Below are positions 18,205 to 26,058 of a stretch of 55,149 bases of DNA, piece by piece. Below the pieces are notes generated by a model. That model ran no database searches and was not told the DNA's origin. It was given only the letters and a program-made list of their open reading frames with translations. The stretch is taken from NCBI GenBank assembly GCA_012800355.1, contig JAAZJL010000090.1, forward strand, positions 1 through 55,149. Direction: 5' to 3'. Origin of the DNA: Erysipelotrichia bacterium. Lineage in GTDB: Bacteria; Bacillota_I; Bacilli_A; Erysipelotrichales; Erysipelotrichaceae. Numbering within the stretch: position 1 is the stretch's first letter; each line of letters opens with the position of its first letter. A program made the translations under genes and the position numbers.

Positions 18205-18473
18205 ATGGAACTTGTACTTATTATTTTTAATCAATTAATCTTTATGCTTATTCTTATACTTATCAGGTTTTTGTTAGTTAAAACTAAACTTTTAAGTGAT
18301 GAAGGAGCTAAGTCTTTAACTAATATTATTTTATATGTTAGTAGTCCAATAATAATTATTAGTTCATACCATAGTTCATTTGATATGATAAAACTTAAAA
18401 AAAACTATTACTAAGCTTTGCAGTCGCAATTTTTAAACCAAATTACACTGTATTTTGTAGTTTCGATATTTAA
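18205..18473 (+). pseudogene. AEC-family (auxin efflux carrier-like) transporter, frameshifted and truncated
   Basis: The first 69 codons read as the N-terminus of an AEC transporter: two hydrophobic segments around LLVKTKLLSDEGAKSLTN. The frame breaks at a run of eight A at about 18396-18403. Shifting frame restores LLLSFAVAIF, the expected next helix, then similarity ends and a stop follows at 18471. The gene has thus lost a base and all but about 90 of its usual 300 residues. It looks dead. Confidence 0.75.
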
Positions 18474-18492
18474 CAAAAAAAGGAGAATTAAA

Positions 18493-19089
18493 GTGATTTC
18501 TGCATTAACATTTAAAGAATTGAATAAAAAAATACAAAAACGATACGATTACGGTGAACAGCGTGTTGTTGGAATAATATTAGCTAGGTATGATATAGAT
18601 GTTACAAAAAGAATGATAGAACAATGTTATAACTATTGGCATCTAAATTCTAAAAAATATTTCGACATATTTTGGGCTGGTTATGGAGAATATCTTGCTC
18701 CAAATGAAGAATCATCAACCAAAATAATTCTTAAATATCTAGAAAACAAAAATAATGCTTACTTTGACTTAAAAGCATTTATAGAATTCAAAGAACAATT
18801 TAACATGCATTTCAAAAAAACTCCATATGAAGATAGGATAGTATTAGCACTGATAAACTATAGAAATGGAAAATTACATTTTGATGAATCGATAAAAATC
18901 GACTTGGAAGAAAATATTGATAACAATTATGCAAAAATACGTAAAATTATAGAATTCATAACTATGGAATGTCGTTATCAGCATCAAGTAGAACCTATTG
19001 CGAAAAAAATATTGTTAGATCGTTTCAAAAACTTTATTAAAGGAATTACTATCAGTGAAATAATCAATTTAATCGTAAGTGCAAAATAA
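18493..19089 (+). CDS. Hypothetical protein, 198 aa, GTG start
   Basis: I do not recognise this family. An AAAGGAG RBS lies 7 bases before GTG at 18493, so I prefer that start to the ATG at 18418. The product is soluble, charged and mostly helical by eye, with aromatic-rich YFDIFWAGYGEY near residue 54 and no signal or membrane segment. It sits alone between a dead transporter and an IS remnant, in a region with a defence-type SIR2 gene, so an island-borne accessory role is possible but unproven. Confidence 0.6.
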   Translation: MISALTFKELNKKIQKRYDYGEQRVVGIILARYDIDVTKRMIEQCYNYWHLNSKKYFDIFWAGYGEYLAPNEESSTKIILKYLENKNNAYFDLKAFIEFKEQFNMHFKKTPYEDRIVLALINYRNGKLHFDESIKIDLEENIDNNYAKIRKIIEFITMECRYQHQVEPIAKKILLDRFKNFIKGITISEIINLIVSAK

Positions 19090-19129
19090 ATCTTTCAGTA
19101 TCAAAACATTTGGTGCTATTAATAATTTT

Positions 19130-19890
19130 GTGTAGACTCAACTTTGTTTATTAGTTAAATTTAGTTTAACTTCTTGGATAAAGTGAATCGAACATTTCTA
19201 TTAATTCACTTTGCACCAGATTGAATCCTTTATGAATTCGATTTGAAAATTTCAAATTATATTGAATCATATGATCGCATACAAAACACTCAAGTGATTC
19301 CTCATTAGGAAACTGTTCCTTTTTCTTAGCCTGTTTCTTAAACTACATGTTATATCCTTCAACGATATTGGTTGAATAGATTGAACGTCTTATTGCTTTA
19401 GGAAACCTGAAGAAGGTAAACAGATTTTCTTATCTCATAAGCAGACTCCTGACTTTAGGATATTTGAAAGTTACATCTTCAATGAACTTCTCCTGGAGAA
19501 GTTGGGCTTCTTCAGTTAAGCTCGCTTGATAAATAGAATGTATATTTGAAGATGTTTCCAAGTCATTTGTCTGTCGCTTATATGGTGATATTGTCTGATG
19601 GCTTAATTCTCCATTACGATCTCGTGATATTTCCACCTGAATTTAACCATACTTCATTTTCAGTTTGCGGATATAATAACTATTTCTTGAGTTGCCAGAA
19701 TTAAACCTAAAGAATCATATTTCTCGTAATTGAGAAATGAAGTCAGTTCATTCTTTAAAAGGTCGTTAATGGCTATATCCAGGTCTTTATAAAACAGCTC
19801 ATCAATATTTTGTCCTGATGCTGTTGCAACAAACAATTTTGTGGTAAAATCAGTCGTGGGAAACTCTACTTTGTTTGTAGTTTTTCTAAA
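19130..19890 (-). mobile_element. Degenerate IS256-family insertion sequence
   Basis: Read on the minus strand in shifting frames, this stretch gives the IS256 transposase pattern in order: DELFYK, FLNYEKYDSLG, GNSRNSYYIRKLKMKYG, ISRDRNGELSHQTISPYKR and, after a large gap, FPKAIRRSIYSTNIVEG and FPNEESLECFV. Several stops and frameshifts and a central deletion make it inactive. Ends are approximate; TGTGTAGACTCAA near 19132 may be a terminal repeat remnant. Confidence 0.8.
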
Positions 19891-19985
19891 ACTAATTTTA
19901 CAAATTTTAGTTTTCTTTTTTTATGTTTATACATATAAAAAGAAAATTAAACTTTACTAGTTATCTCTTAACCTTTTTAATTGCT

Positions 19986-21464
19986 TTATTTTATTTGCTT
20001 TAAAATTTCAGGGATTTCAGAAAAATCATTAATCCAAATTATTTTGACTCCAATAGCATTAAAGAGGTGTTCTTGCATTATATCGTTAATTTTTTCAAAT
20101 CTTTCAATTGGCTCTATATTTTTTATTCTTTTTTTATCAATTTTAAACTTCCTCATTATTGCATAATGATTTATTTCACTACCAGATACTAATCTTTTAT
20201 CATTAGCAATTTTTAATAATTTTCTTAAATTTGGATCGGTCATTGATAATCCAATAAATAAACAAGATTTATTAATGAGATAGTCTAATTGAATCAAATT
20301 CGACCAATTATATGGTTCTTGATTAAGAGTATGATATCCATCTTCAGAAAAAACTAACATAGAATCTGAAACTCTATCATAATCATCTTCGTTTTGGGGA
20401 ATAAAACCATGCACATGATATACTCCAATTTCACTATCATTAGGCTTCATGCCTTCTCCATACACTGAGCAATATTCTATACTTTGTTCTTTTAAATTTA
20501 TTTCAATTAAATCATCGAAATTATAATTAACTATTGCTTGTATACCTATTTTTTTTCTATTTGGTATACATAGTTTTGCAATTTCAGTTAACAAAGCAGA
20601 AGAATTCGAAGATTTTTTATATAAAATATCAGAAACATTTTTCTTTAAATTTCCTTTATATGCTTCTTGTAAATATCTTACTTGTATTAAGGGCCAACTT
20701 TCATTCTGTTTTATAATACTAGAAACTATCCTATCTTTTGATCTTCCCATTTTAGTTTTAGTCTCATTCATTTTACCTTCTACCATTTTAACAAACAGTT
20801 CAGTAATAAGATCGTTCCAAGATGGAATTCCAGCATCAACAGAAATTCCTGCTCCTAAAAACAGCACTAATTTTTCATTTGCATATTCAGTTTTAATTCT
20901 ATTTATATATTCACTGTTTCTCACATTATAACTATCATTTTCTTCAGTAAAGCTATTGTTTAATGTGTCATCTAATAGAAACATATTAATATTATTATAT
21001 ATTTTTTTGAATTTTTCTTCATATTTATTGCATATTTCAGCAACTTTATTAATATCCCATATTTTTATATCAAAATTTTGATTCTCTTTTAATGAAATTA
21101 TTTTATCATTTATACTTAAAGGAACTTCATTTACTATAATGACTAATAGGATATCTATGGCTTTTCTTTTATTACTTATCTTATTTATCTTAGTAATTAA
21201 ATTTTTTATTGATCGAGGTATAGAATCAATATATATAGTGTTTTTAATTTCAACTGCAATTTTTCCTTTTAAATCATCAACTCCATTTGGGAAAAACGCA
21301 TCATAAACGAAATTTTTATTTGTTACATTTGTTTTTATTTCTTTACCCTGCTCTTTTGAGTATTCCTTTAACATTGTTAAAACTAATCTCTCAATTGCAT
21401 AAAATAAATATGAATCATATTGAGCATTAGCTATTAAATTTAATATATTTTTTTTAACATCCAT
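19986..21464 (-). CDS. Nuclease-SIR2 fusion protein, probable anti-phage effector
   Basis: A 492-aa protein in two parts. Residues about 1-170 look like a restriction-endonuclease (Mrr/PD-(D/E)XK) fold: PNGVDDLKGK ... VEIKNT gives the D ... E-x-K pattern. Residues about 195-480 form a SIR2-like NAD-binding domain: FLGAGISVDAGIPSWNDL, NYNFDD, VYHVHGF and CLFIGLSMTDPNLRKLL. SIR2 domains of this type deplete NAD+ in several phage-defence systems (Thoeris ThsA, DSR, SIR2-Argonaute). A role in abortive infection is therefore likely, but this fusion's activity is inferred. It lies just outside the left-most attachment site. RBS GGAG lies 6 bases before the ATG. Confidence 0.82.
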   Translation of the reverse strand: MDVKKNILNLIANAQYDSYLFYAIERLVLTMLKEYSKEQGKEIKTNVTNKNFVYDAFFPNGVDDLKGKIAVEIKNTIYIDSIPRSIKNLITKINKISNKRKAIDILLVIIVNEVPLSINDKIISLKENQNFDIKIWDINKVAEICNKYEEKFKKIYNNINMFLLDDTLNNSFTEENDSYNVRNSEYINRIKTEYANEKLVLFLGAGISVDAGIPSWNDLITELFVKMVEGKMNETKTKMGRSKDRIVSSIIKQNESWPLIQVRYLQEAYKGNLKKNVSDILYKKSSNSSALLTEIAKLCIPNRKKIGIQAIVNYNFDDLIEINLKEQSIEYCSVYGEGMKPNDSEIGVYHVHGFIPQNEDDYDRVSDSMLVFSEDGYHTLNQEPYNWSNLIQLDYLINKSCLFIGLSMTDPNLRKLLKIANDKRLVSGSEINHYAIMRKFKIDKKRIKNIEPIERFEKINDIMQEHLFNAIGVKIIWINDFSEIPEILKQIK

Positions 21465-21547
21465 TATAATCTCCTTTATTCAATTTGTAATATTATATTT
21501 GGGACAAATTATTTTAACTAAATCAATAATTTTCTTAACCAATAAAA

Positions 21548-21560
21548 ACTACTCCCACTC
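21548..21560. other. Outermost attachment-site copy (att)
   Basis: ACTACTCCCACTC is identical over 13 bases to the guaA-end site at 55026-55038. Read on the minus strand it gives a short ...AEWE-stop peptide end, as guaA does. It is followed by an ICE-like end and repeat pair. Confidence 0.75.
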
Positions 21561-21659
21561 AGCCACAAGTTTTGTCTCTTAATTCCCTATAGTCCCAAAT
21601 AGAGGGAAATTAGCCATTGTTTTTCCCAGCATTCCCCCTATTCCCGTGGTTCCCAGACT

Positions 21660-21685
21660 TTTTGACATCACTTTGACATCACTTA
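21660..21685. repeat. Paired TTGACATCA repeat, copy 1 (probable integrase arm sites)
   Basis: Two direct half-sites TTGACATCA spaced 11 bases start to start, about 100 bases inside the outermost att core. The same pair occurs at 24118, 53800 and 54915. Tn916-type integrases bind such direct repeats with their N-terminal domain; the role here is inferred from position. Confidence 0.7.
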
Positions 21686-21961
21686 ATTCTTCTATAACAT
21701 GACATAAAAAACAACTTATACGAATTTGTCACTATTTCAAGTCAAATTACATAGAAACTAGCGATGAGGAAAACATACGCTTTAAACTGTGTCTCAACTA
21801 CCGCCTCATGCATCATCGCAAAATGAGCCGACGGTCACCCATACGCAAAGAACCCCAGTTAAGAAATACAGCCATCAACTCTTTATATATTTGCTTCATC
21901 CCACACCTCATTAATTATAATTATAGGCATGAAAACACGATATAACACTAACCATGCTCAT
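21686..21961. other. Intergenic stretch with one mini-ORF
   Basis: No supported gene of normal size. A minus-strand 28-codon ORF (21813-21899) has a GAGGTG RBS and reads MKQIYKELMAVFLNWGSL and on to a stop. It may be the start of a decayed gene. Nothing else stands out. Confidence 0.35.
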
Positions 21962-21998
21962 AAAAAAAAGAGATTTACACGCAATGTAAATCTCTTTT
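21962..21998 (-). terminator. Strong terminator after the epimerase-like fragment
   Basis: A perfect 14-bp stem, AAAAGAGATTTACA with TGTAAATCTCTTTT, and a 5-base loop, followed on the minus strand by a T-run. It lies 15 bases past the stop codon at 22014. Confidence 0.9.
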
Positions 21999-22013
21999 AG
22001 TTTCAACTAATTA

Positions 22014-22508
22014 TTAAACACACAGTTTCAAGGATTCTTTAATAGAAGCCTCAACATCGTGTTCCTTAATACCTAATACAGGCATCGTATCCTTAGGATC
22101 CAAGAATAAGTCCTCAGTTTGCAACTTACCACTTACAACCATATGCATACCGTGTTCCTTTCCTTCAGCCTTAGCATGTGCATCAATAGCTTGGTATGTT
22201 GGTAACATTTGTTCATACTCAACAACCGGGACTTGCTCCTGTAATAAACGCGTATTAGGGTATGCTTGTTTTCTCAATTCATATTCAGGTAATCTTTCCG
22301 CAAACTCCGCAAAATACGAACCAAATACCACAAACTTCTTAACACCCGCTTCTTTAGCTAAACGCGCAATACGTTGTGTTGGCAACACATTGGCCTCATA
22401 AAAGAACTTAACAACTGGACTTTCAGGAATCACACGCTCATCAGCCCCAGCAGCATAAATAAATCCATAGCAATCACTCAATAGTGCTACAATTTCAGCA
22501 TCCCTCAA
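22014..22508 (-). pseudogene. NAD-dependent epimerase/SDR-like protein, N-terminus lost
   Basis: The 164 residues match the later part of an atypical SDR/NAD-dependent epimerase: DCYGFIYAAGADERV, FFYEANV, RLAKEAGVKKFVVFGSYFAEF. The N-terminal Rossmann GxxGxxG part is missing. The frame can be followed upstream to about 22520 (PYTFLRDAE) and then enters insertion-sequence DNA with a stop. No RBS stands before the TTG at 22508. The natural C-terminus and terminator are intact. It is a 5'-truncated gene. Confidence 0.7.
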
Positions 22509-22524
22509 AAAAGTATATGGAGCC

Positions 22525-22925
22525 CCTTCTCTTCAAGCGAGTCGGACAGCTTTTGATGCTTTTAAGAAACAATGGTCTTCCTATCCAGAAGCCATTGAAG
22601 TATGGGATCGAAACTTTAATCACGTAGAACAATTATTTGATTACGGTAGTGATATTAGACGTATTATATATACTACCAACGCAGTTGAAAGTGTTCATTC
22701 TAGTTTTAGAAAGGTCACAAAAAAAGGAGCGTTCCCTAATGAGAATGCACTCCTTAAACTACTTTATTCACGAACTCAAGAACTCCAAACTAAGTGGAAT
22801 GGTGGTACTATTAGAAACTGGTCCATGGTTCTCAATCAACTCATGATTAATGATAAATTCAAGGACCGTATAGAAAAATATCAAAGGGTCTAAAAATAAC
22901 TTACACACTTAGGTTGACAAACCCA
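22525..22925 (+). mobile_element. Right-hand fragment of an IS256-family element
   Basis: From 22525 to the stop at 22891-22893 the frame encodes the last 122 residues of an IS256-type transposase: FDAFKKQWSSYPEAIEVW, RRIIYTTNAVESVHSSFRK, GAFPNENALLKLLY and TIRNWSMVLNQL. The catalytic Asp residues and the left end are gone. The right end continues through TAACTTACACACTTAGGTTG to about 22925, where it abuts a truncated gene start. It is a different copy from the one at 19130. Confidence 0.85.
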
Positions 22926-22945
22926 GTATCAATTTTACTCTTCAT
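22926..22945 (-). pseudogene. Start of a gene cut off by the IS256 insertion
   Basis: A clear GGAGGG RBS precedes ATG at 22945, which reads MKSKIDT and then hits the insertion-sequence end. It lies downstream of the 102-aa gene at 23013 in the same direction and was probably the next gene of that operon before the insertion. Confidence 0.55.
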
Positions 22946-22969
22946 AGTTCCCTCCAAATTTTGTAGTTA

Positions 22970-22996
22970 GAGAGTAACTTTTCACAAGCTACTCTC
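22970..22996. promoter_or_regulatory. Hairpin between the 102-aa gene and the cut gene start
   Basis: GAGAGTA and TACTCTC pair around a 13-base loop with a further internal pair. No T-run follows on the minus strand, so attenuation or processing is as likely as termination. Confidence 0.4.
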
Positions 22997-23012
22997 CAAA
23001 TTTAATTTTTAT

Positions 23013-23321
23013 CTATTCGTAATCATTAAAATCAATTTTCTGATGAGTAATAATATCATCTAGCATAGATGCTCCTGTCTGAAAATGATTATGACTCTCA
23101 GCATACTCAAATGCTGTTAATGTTTCTCTGGCATATTTAGCTTGAACGCCCCCATCAAGAATTTCCTCTAACTTTCTTTTTGCTACAACCACAAGGTTAT
23201 GATGAGCTAGATTTTTTCTTTCTCTTATTTTCTTTTCTTGCTCATGTACCTTTCTGATAACTCTTTCTGACCATTGACCTTTTAAAAGTCTATCCACTAT
23301 TTTTTCAAACTTCTCATTCAT
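23013..23321 (-). CDS. Hypothetical protein, 102 aa, probably autoregulated
   Basis: I do not recognise the family. It is charged and likely helical, with a basic middle (KVHEQEKKIRERKNLAHHN, VVVAKRKL). AGGAGG lies 9 bases before the ATG. Its promoter (23378-23406) is framed by a 21-bp inverted repeat, typical of a small DNA-binding protein or antitoxin controlling itself; that reading is inference. It belongs to the remnant element. Confidence 0.65.
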   Translation of the reverse strand: MNEKFEKIVDRLLKGQWSERVIRKVHEQEKKIRERKNLAHHNLVVVAKRKLEEILDGGVQAKYARETLTAFEYAESHNHFQTGASMLDDIITHQKIDFNDYE

Positions 23322-23347
23322 CTATCTTCACCTCCTTTTCTTCAATA

Positions 23348-23416
23348 GTGTTCATCATCGATTAACACTCAATCAATAATATAGCATCTTTTATTGTGTT
23401 AGTCAATGATGAACAC
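23348..23416 (-). promoter_or_regulatory. Promoter framed by a 21-bp inverted repeat operator
   Basis: GTGTTCATCAT opens the repeat at 23348-23368 and its inverted copy (23396-23416) matches at 19 of 21 positions. Between and within them a minus-strand promoter reads TTGACT (23401-23406), 17 bases, TATATT (23378-23383). One repeat arm covers the -35; the other lies just downstream of the start of transcription. This is a strong picture of a repressor-controlled promoter for the 23321 gene. Confidence 0.75.
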
Positions 23417-23465
23417 GATGAAATGGCAAAAAAAAGTAAGGCAATTTATCCTTACTTAAAATCAA

Positions 23466-23873
23466 TTAAATTAGATAATTATCTAATAAATCATTACATT
23501 CAAGAATTGCTGAAAACATAATGGTTTTAATAACATAAGAAAAAAATATTCTGCTACCTGCTGATTCAATCATTTTATTTTGCAACTTTTTTAAATCCTC
23601 TAATATTTCAATGTTAATAGCCAAAGTTGTACGAAGGGCTGTACTTGGATCGTCACTATTGGTTACATTTGGAATAATGGTATCTTTATCATTAATTGCA
23701 ACCCAATCAATCGAGTCTATTTTACTGGAAATCTTCTTATAGGCCTCCTCAATAAGGAAACTATCAGGAACTGGAATATTAGAATCACCATACATACATA
23801 CTTTAAATTCTTTCAATGCTATTACAGTCAAACGATTTAATTTTATTCCTATACGTTCACTTTTTTCACTCAT
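23466..23873 (-). CDS. Hypothetical protein, 135 aa
   Basis: No recognised domain. It starts MSEKSERIGIKLNRLTVIAL, which could be a ribbon-helix-helix-like strand, and ends with a hydrophobic helix (FFSYVIKTIMFSAILE). A GAGGAG RBS lies 11 bases upstream. It runs in the same direction as the 102-aa gene, but the operator-bearing promoter separates them. It probably belongs to the remnant element, since it lies inside the 24025 att copy. Confidence 0.6.
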   Translation of the reverse strand: MSEKSERIGIKLNRLTVIALKEFKVCMYGDSNIPVPDSFLIEEAYKKISSKIDSIDWVAINDKDTIIPNVTNSDDPSTALRTTLAINIEILEDLKKLQNKMIESAGSRIFFSYVIKTIMFSAILECNDLLDNYLI

Positions 23874-24024
23874 TATTCATTTAACTCCTCTCTTACAAAT
23901 AAATTATTGGTGGGGTTGGTGGGGGGCATTACTTTAAATCCAGCCTATCTTACCAATTCTATTTCTATATAGATCATATAGATCATGTAAAATAGGCTTT
24001 AACAATCCAAATCATACTTAGTTC

Positions 24025-24036
24025 TTATTCCCACTC
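24025..24036. other. Left attachment site of the intact ICE (attL)
   Basis: TTATTCCCACTC differs by one base from the guaA-end copy. On the minus strand it reads VVEWE-stop, a copy of the GuaA C-terminus. It marks the border between the intact ICE to the right and the older remnant to the left. Confidence 0.75.
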
Positions 24037-24117
24037 GACGACCTATTTTGTCTTTCCATTCCCCTCATTCCTAAACAGAGGGGTATTTGACCCAGCTTTT
24101 CCCATGATTCCCAGACA

Positions 24118-24143
24118 TTTTGACATCAGTTTGACATCACTTG
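24118..24143. repeat. Paired TTGACATCA repeat, copy 2 (left ICE end)
   Basis: Identical over all 26 bases to the copy at 54915-54940 at the other end of the ICE, in the same orientation. It starts 82 bases inside attL. Probable integrase arm-binding sites. Confidence 0.75.
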
Positions 24144-24224
24144 ATGGTTTTTTAGGGTAAAACTTTCAAAATTTATTTGAATTTTTCTAATTATATCAGA
24201 AACTGACAAAAGTCCATTACTCAT
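24126..24224 (-). CDS. Small ORF of 32 aa at the left ICE end
   Basis: An AGGAGGGG RBS stands at a good distance from ATG 24224. The frame reads MSNGLLSVSDIIRKIQ and stops inside the integrase repeat pair. It points outward to attL. It may be a real peptide or the start of a gene completed only after integration or circularisation. No family known. Confidence 0.4.
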   Translation of the reverse strand: MSNGLLSVSDIIRKIQINFESFTLKNHQVMSN

Positions 24225-24430
24225 GAACATCCCCTCCTATAATTATGTGTTAACACTATCATACATTTTAAAGTAAGATACTACAATACTTGTTGGAATT
24301 ATTGATATTATTGATCTAAAATTCAGAAAGTAATTATGCACGATAATCTAAAATACGATTTTACAAAAAAAGCAATCCATTTGATATCACTCTACAATTA
24401 ATTTTGTAAACGTAAACATTTATGCAAAGT

Positions 24431-24691
24431 CTATGATGGATTAAACCAGCTCACTATGTTTAATATAAGCAAAACTAGCGAAAGGATAATGTACGAGATT
24501 GTATAGATTAAAAATATTAGCTTAGTGAAAGCAACATTAAATAATAGGAGTGCTATAGCAAGGATGGCCAAAAAACCGAAATAGTTGATAATTAAACTAA
24601 CAAGCAACGAAAAAAAACTCATATTATGTGATGCTTTACTATTACCTTCTTTTAAAAGATACCTTAACAGTAAAAATTCCCAAAAATTCAT
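24431..24691 (-). CDS. Small membrane protein, 86 aa
   Basis: Two or three hydrophobic segments fill residues 25-82 (FFSLLVSLIINYFGFLAIL, then LIFLIYTISYIILSLVLLI) after a short polar N-terminus. GGGTGG lies 7 bases before the ATG. No family is recognised. It lies in a small cluster of hydrophobic ORFs at the left ICE end that could act in immunity or entry exclusion; that is only a guess. Confidence 0.6.
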   Translation of the reverse strand: MNFWEFLLLRYLLKEGNSKASHNMSFFSLLVSLIINYFGFLAILAIALLLFNVAFTKLIFLIYTISYIILSLVLLILNIVSWFNPS

Positions 24692-25255
24692 CTTACCACC
24701 CTTTGAAATTATTTTATGATGTACTCTTCTGTTTTTAATTGATTTTTATTTTATCTGAGATTTCATCGAACAGGAATATGATTTCAGATAATCCTAAGAA
24801 TATCAGGCCAGATAAAACTAGAACTCCAGACATTAATTACAACTTCCATGTAGAAGAATTCTTTCATTTCATATTATCTACTTATTAGTGAGTATTCCAT
24901 TTCAGTTGCATAACCTAAATAAGGCCAGCAAAAAAAACTATTATAATTATTACAAGTCCCAGTAATCTCAACCATTTTCCAACAATATTTTTTTTCATTT
25001 CACACACTTAAAAGATAATATTTGGATCCCTTTCATACATTTATAACATTATATCATATAAGTGAAAATTTAACAGTTTCCTTAATTTCAAGTCTTTTTC
25101 TTATCTATATCCTACACTACATTTTTGTTCAAAAAGATGCTAGCATGAAACTATTATAGAATCTATAGATACATTTACCAATAAAACTGAACTTGTAGTG
25201 GCCAAGCTGTCTTCAAGTACCAGTGTATAAATGAATGTAGATATATTAAATTTTG
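24692..25255. other. Gene-poor stretch with two tiny hydrophobic ORFs
   Basis: Two minus-strand ORFs are possible. One at 24735-24833 (32 aa, MSGVLVLSGLIFLGLSEI at its start) has a GGAAG RBS. One at 24915-24998 (27 aa, KWLRLLGLVIIIIVFF) has a poor RBS. Both would be single-helix membrane peptides. Nothing else is visible apart from AT-rich spacer. Confidence 0.35.
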
Positions 25256-26017
25256 TCAGGGATTTTCTACCCATTTATATCCTACACTTCGTATAGTCAC
25301 TATCCCATTATTATCTAATTTCTCTCTTATCCTCCTAATATGAACATCGACAGTTCTTGGATCAATTGATTCGTAATGAACATCCCAAATTTGATTAATT
25401 ATCTCTTCACGGGAAAACACATTATTCTTATTTGTTAAAAGAAATTTCAAAATTTGAAACTCTTTATAAGTGAAATTAATTTCTTTATCTTTTTGATAAA
25501 CAACGAAGGTTGTATCATTCAATGCTATATCGTACTCAAGAGAAGTATATTTGTCAGTTGATATAGGACTAATTGAATTGAACGATCTCTCCAAGCATAA
25601 ATGGTTTATTTTAGAGTAAATGGCTCCATCAAGTATAAGGTCTATTCCTTCAACCAAAGCTTTATATACCTTATCTTCATCAAACTGATTAAGATAAAGA
25701 ATAGTTATAATACTATTAATACTTTTACAAATTTTCAAAAATTGTATTGCTTCTATTAGTTCAATAGATTCATTGCAAATAACAACTCCACTTTTCATTA
25801 ATTTGATTCCCTGTATAGCACTTATAGGATCATCAAAATTTAAAATTCTCGTATCAGCATTTGAATCGATTATCATATCTAATAAATCTCGCTTCACATG
25901 ACCAACGCACATTACATTATACATACTACCACTCCCTATTACTGGTATGTAAGCATGGGTTTGCATGTATAACAAGTGGTTTTGTAAAATATTATTCTTA
26001 TTTGTATGGACTATCAC
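25256..26017 (-). CDS. Winged-helix (OmpR/PhoB-type) regulator with a degenerate receiver domain
   Basis: Residues 165-252 form a clear Trans_Reg_C winged helix: TYKEFQILKFLLTNKNNVFSR then RTVDVHIRRIREKL and RSVGYKW. The N-terminal part keeps a receiver-like rhythm (GVVICNES, ITILYLNQFDED) but the phospho-acceptor Asp position appears to be Asn and the acidic pocket is missing. Phosphorylation control is therefore unlikely. The start is GTG at 26017, squeezed against a palindrome. No sensor kinase is adjacent. It is divergent from the lipoprotein at 26059 and could control the transfer operon (inference). Confidence 0.8.
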   Translation of the reverse strand: MIVHTNKNNILQNHLLYMQTHAYIPVIGSGSMYNVMCVGHVKRDLLDMIIDSNADTRILNFDDPISAIQGIKLMKSGVVICNESIELIEAIQFLKICKSINSIITILYLNQFDEDKVYKALVEGIDLILDGAIYSKINHLCLERSFNSISPISTDKYTSLEYDIALNDTTFVVYQKDKEINFTYKEFQILKFLLTNKNNVFSREEIINQIWDVHYESIDPRTVDVHIRRIREKLDNNGIVTIRSVGYKWVENP

Positions 26018-26035
26018 CTAATATTTTGATATTAG
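26018..26035. promoter_or_regulatory. Palindrome between the regulator and lipoprotein genes
   Basis: CTAATAT-TTTG-ATATTAG is a perfect 7-bp inverted repeat in the 41-base gap between divergent starts. Its place suggests the binding site of the winged-helix regulator, acting on both genes. Confidence 0.5.
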
Positions 26036-26058
26036 TGTAGAAAGGAAGGTGTTTTTTT

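Larger units (their letters stand above)
21548..24036. mobile_element. Remnant of an older guaA-type integrative element
   Basis: Bounded by an att core at 21548 and the next at 24025. It starts with an end region resembling that of the intact ICE: core, about 100 bases rich in TCCC runs, then paired TTGACATCA repeats at 21660. Inside remain an epimerase-like fragment, a broken IS256 copy, a cut gene start and two small genes. No integrase or transfer gene survives. The deletion probably ran through the IS (inference). Confidence 0.6.

Noticed and set aside
18205-18414. A complete 69-aa membrane protein
   Set aside because: It is the start of an AEC transporter cut by a frameshift; the next helix is found in another frame.
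19430-19636. A 68-codon ORF as an independent gene
   Set aside because: It is one open piece of the decayed IS256 transposase (ISRDRNGE pattern), not a separate gene.
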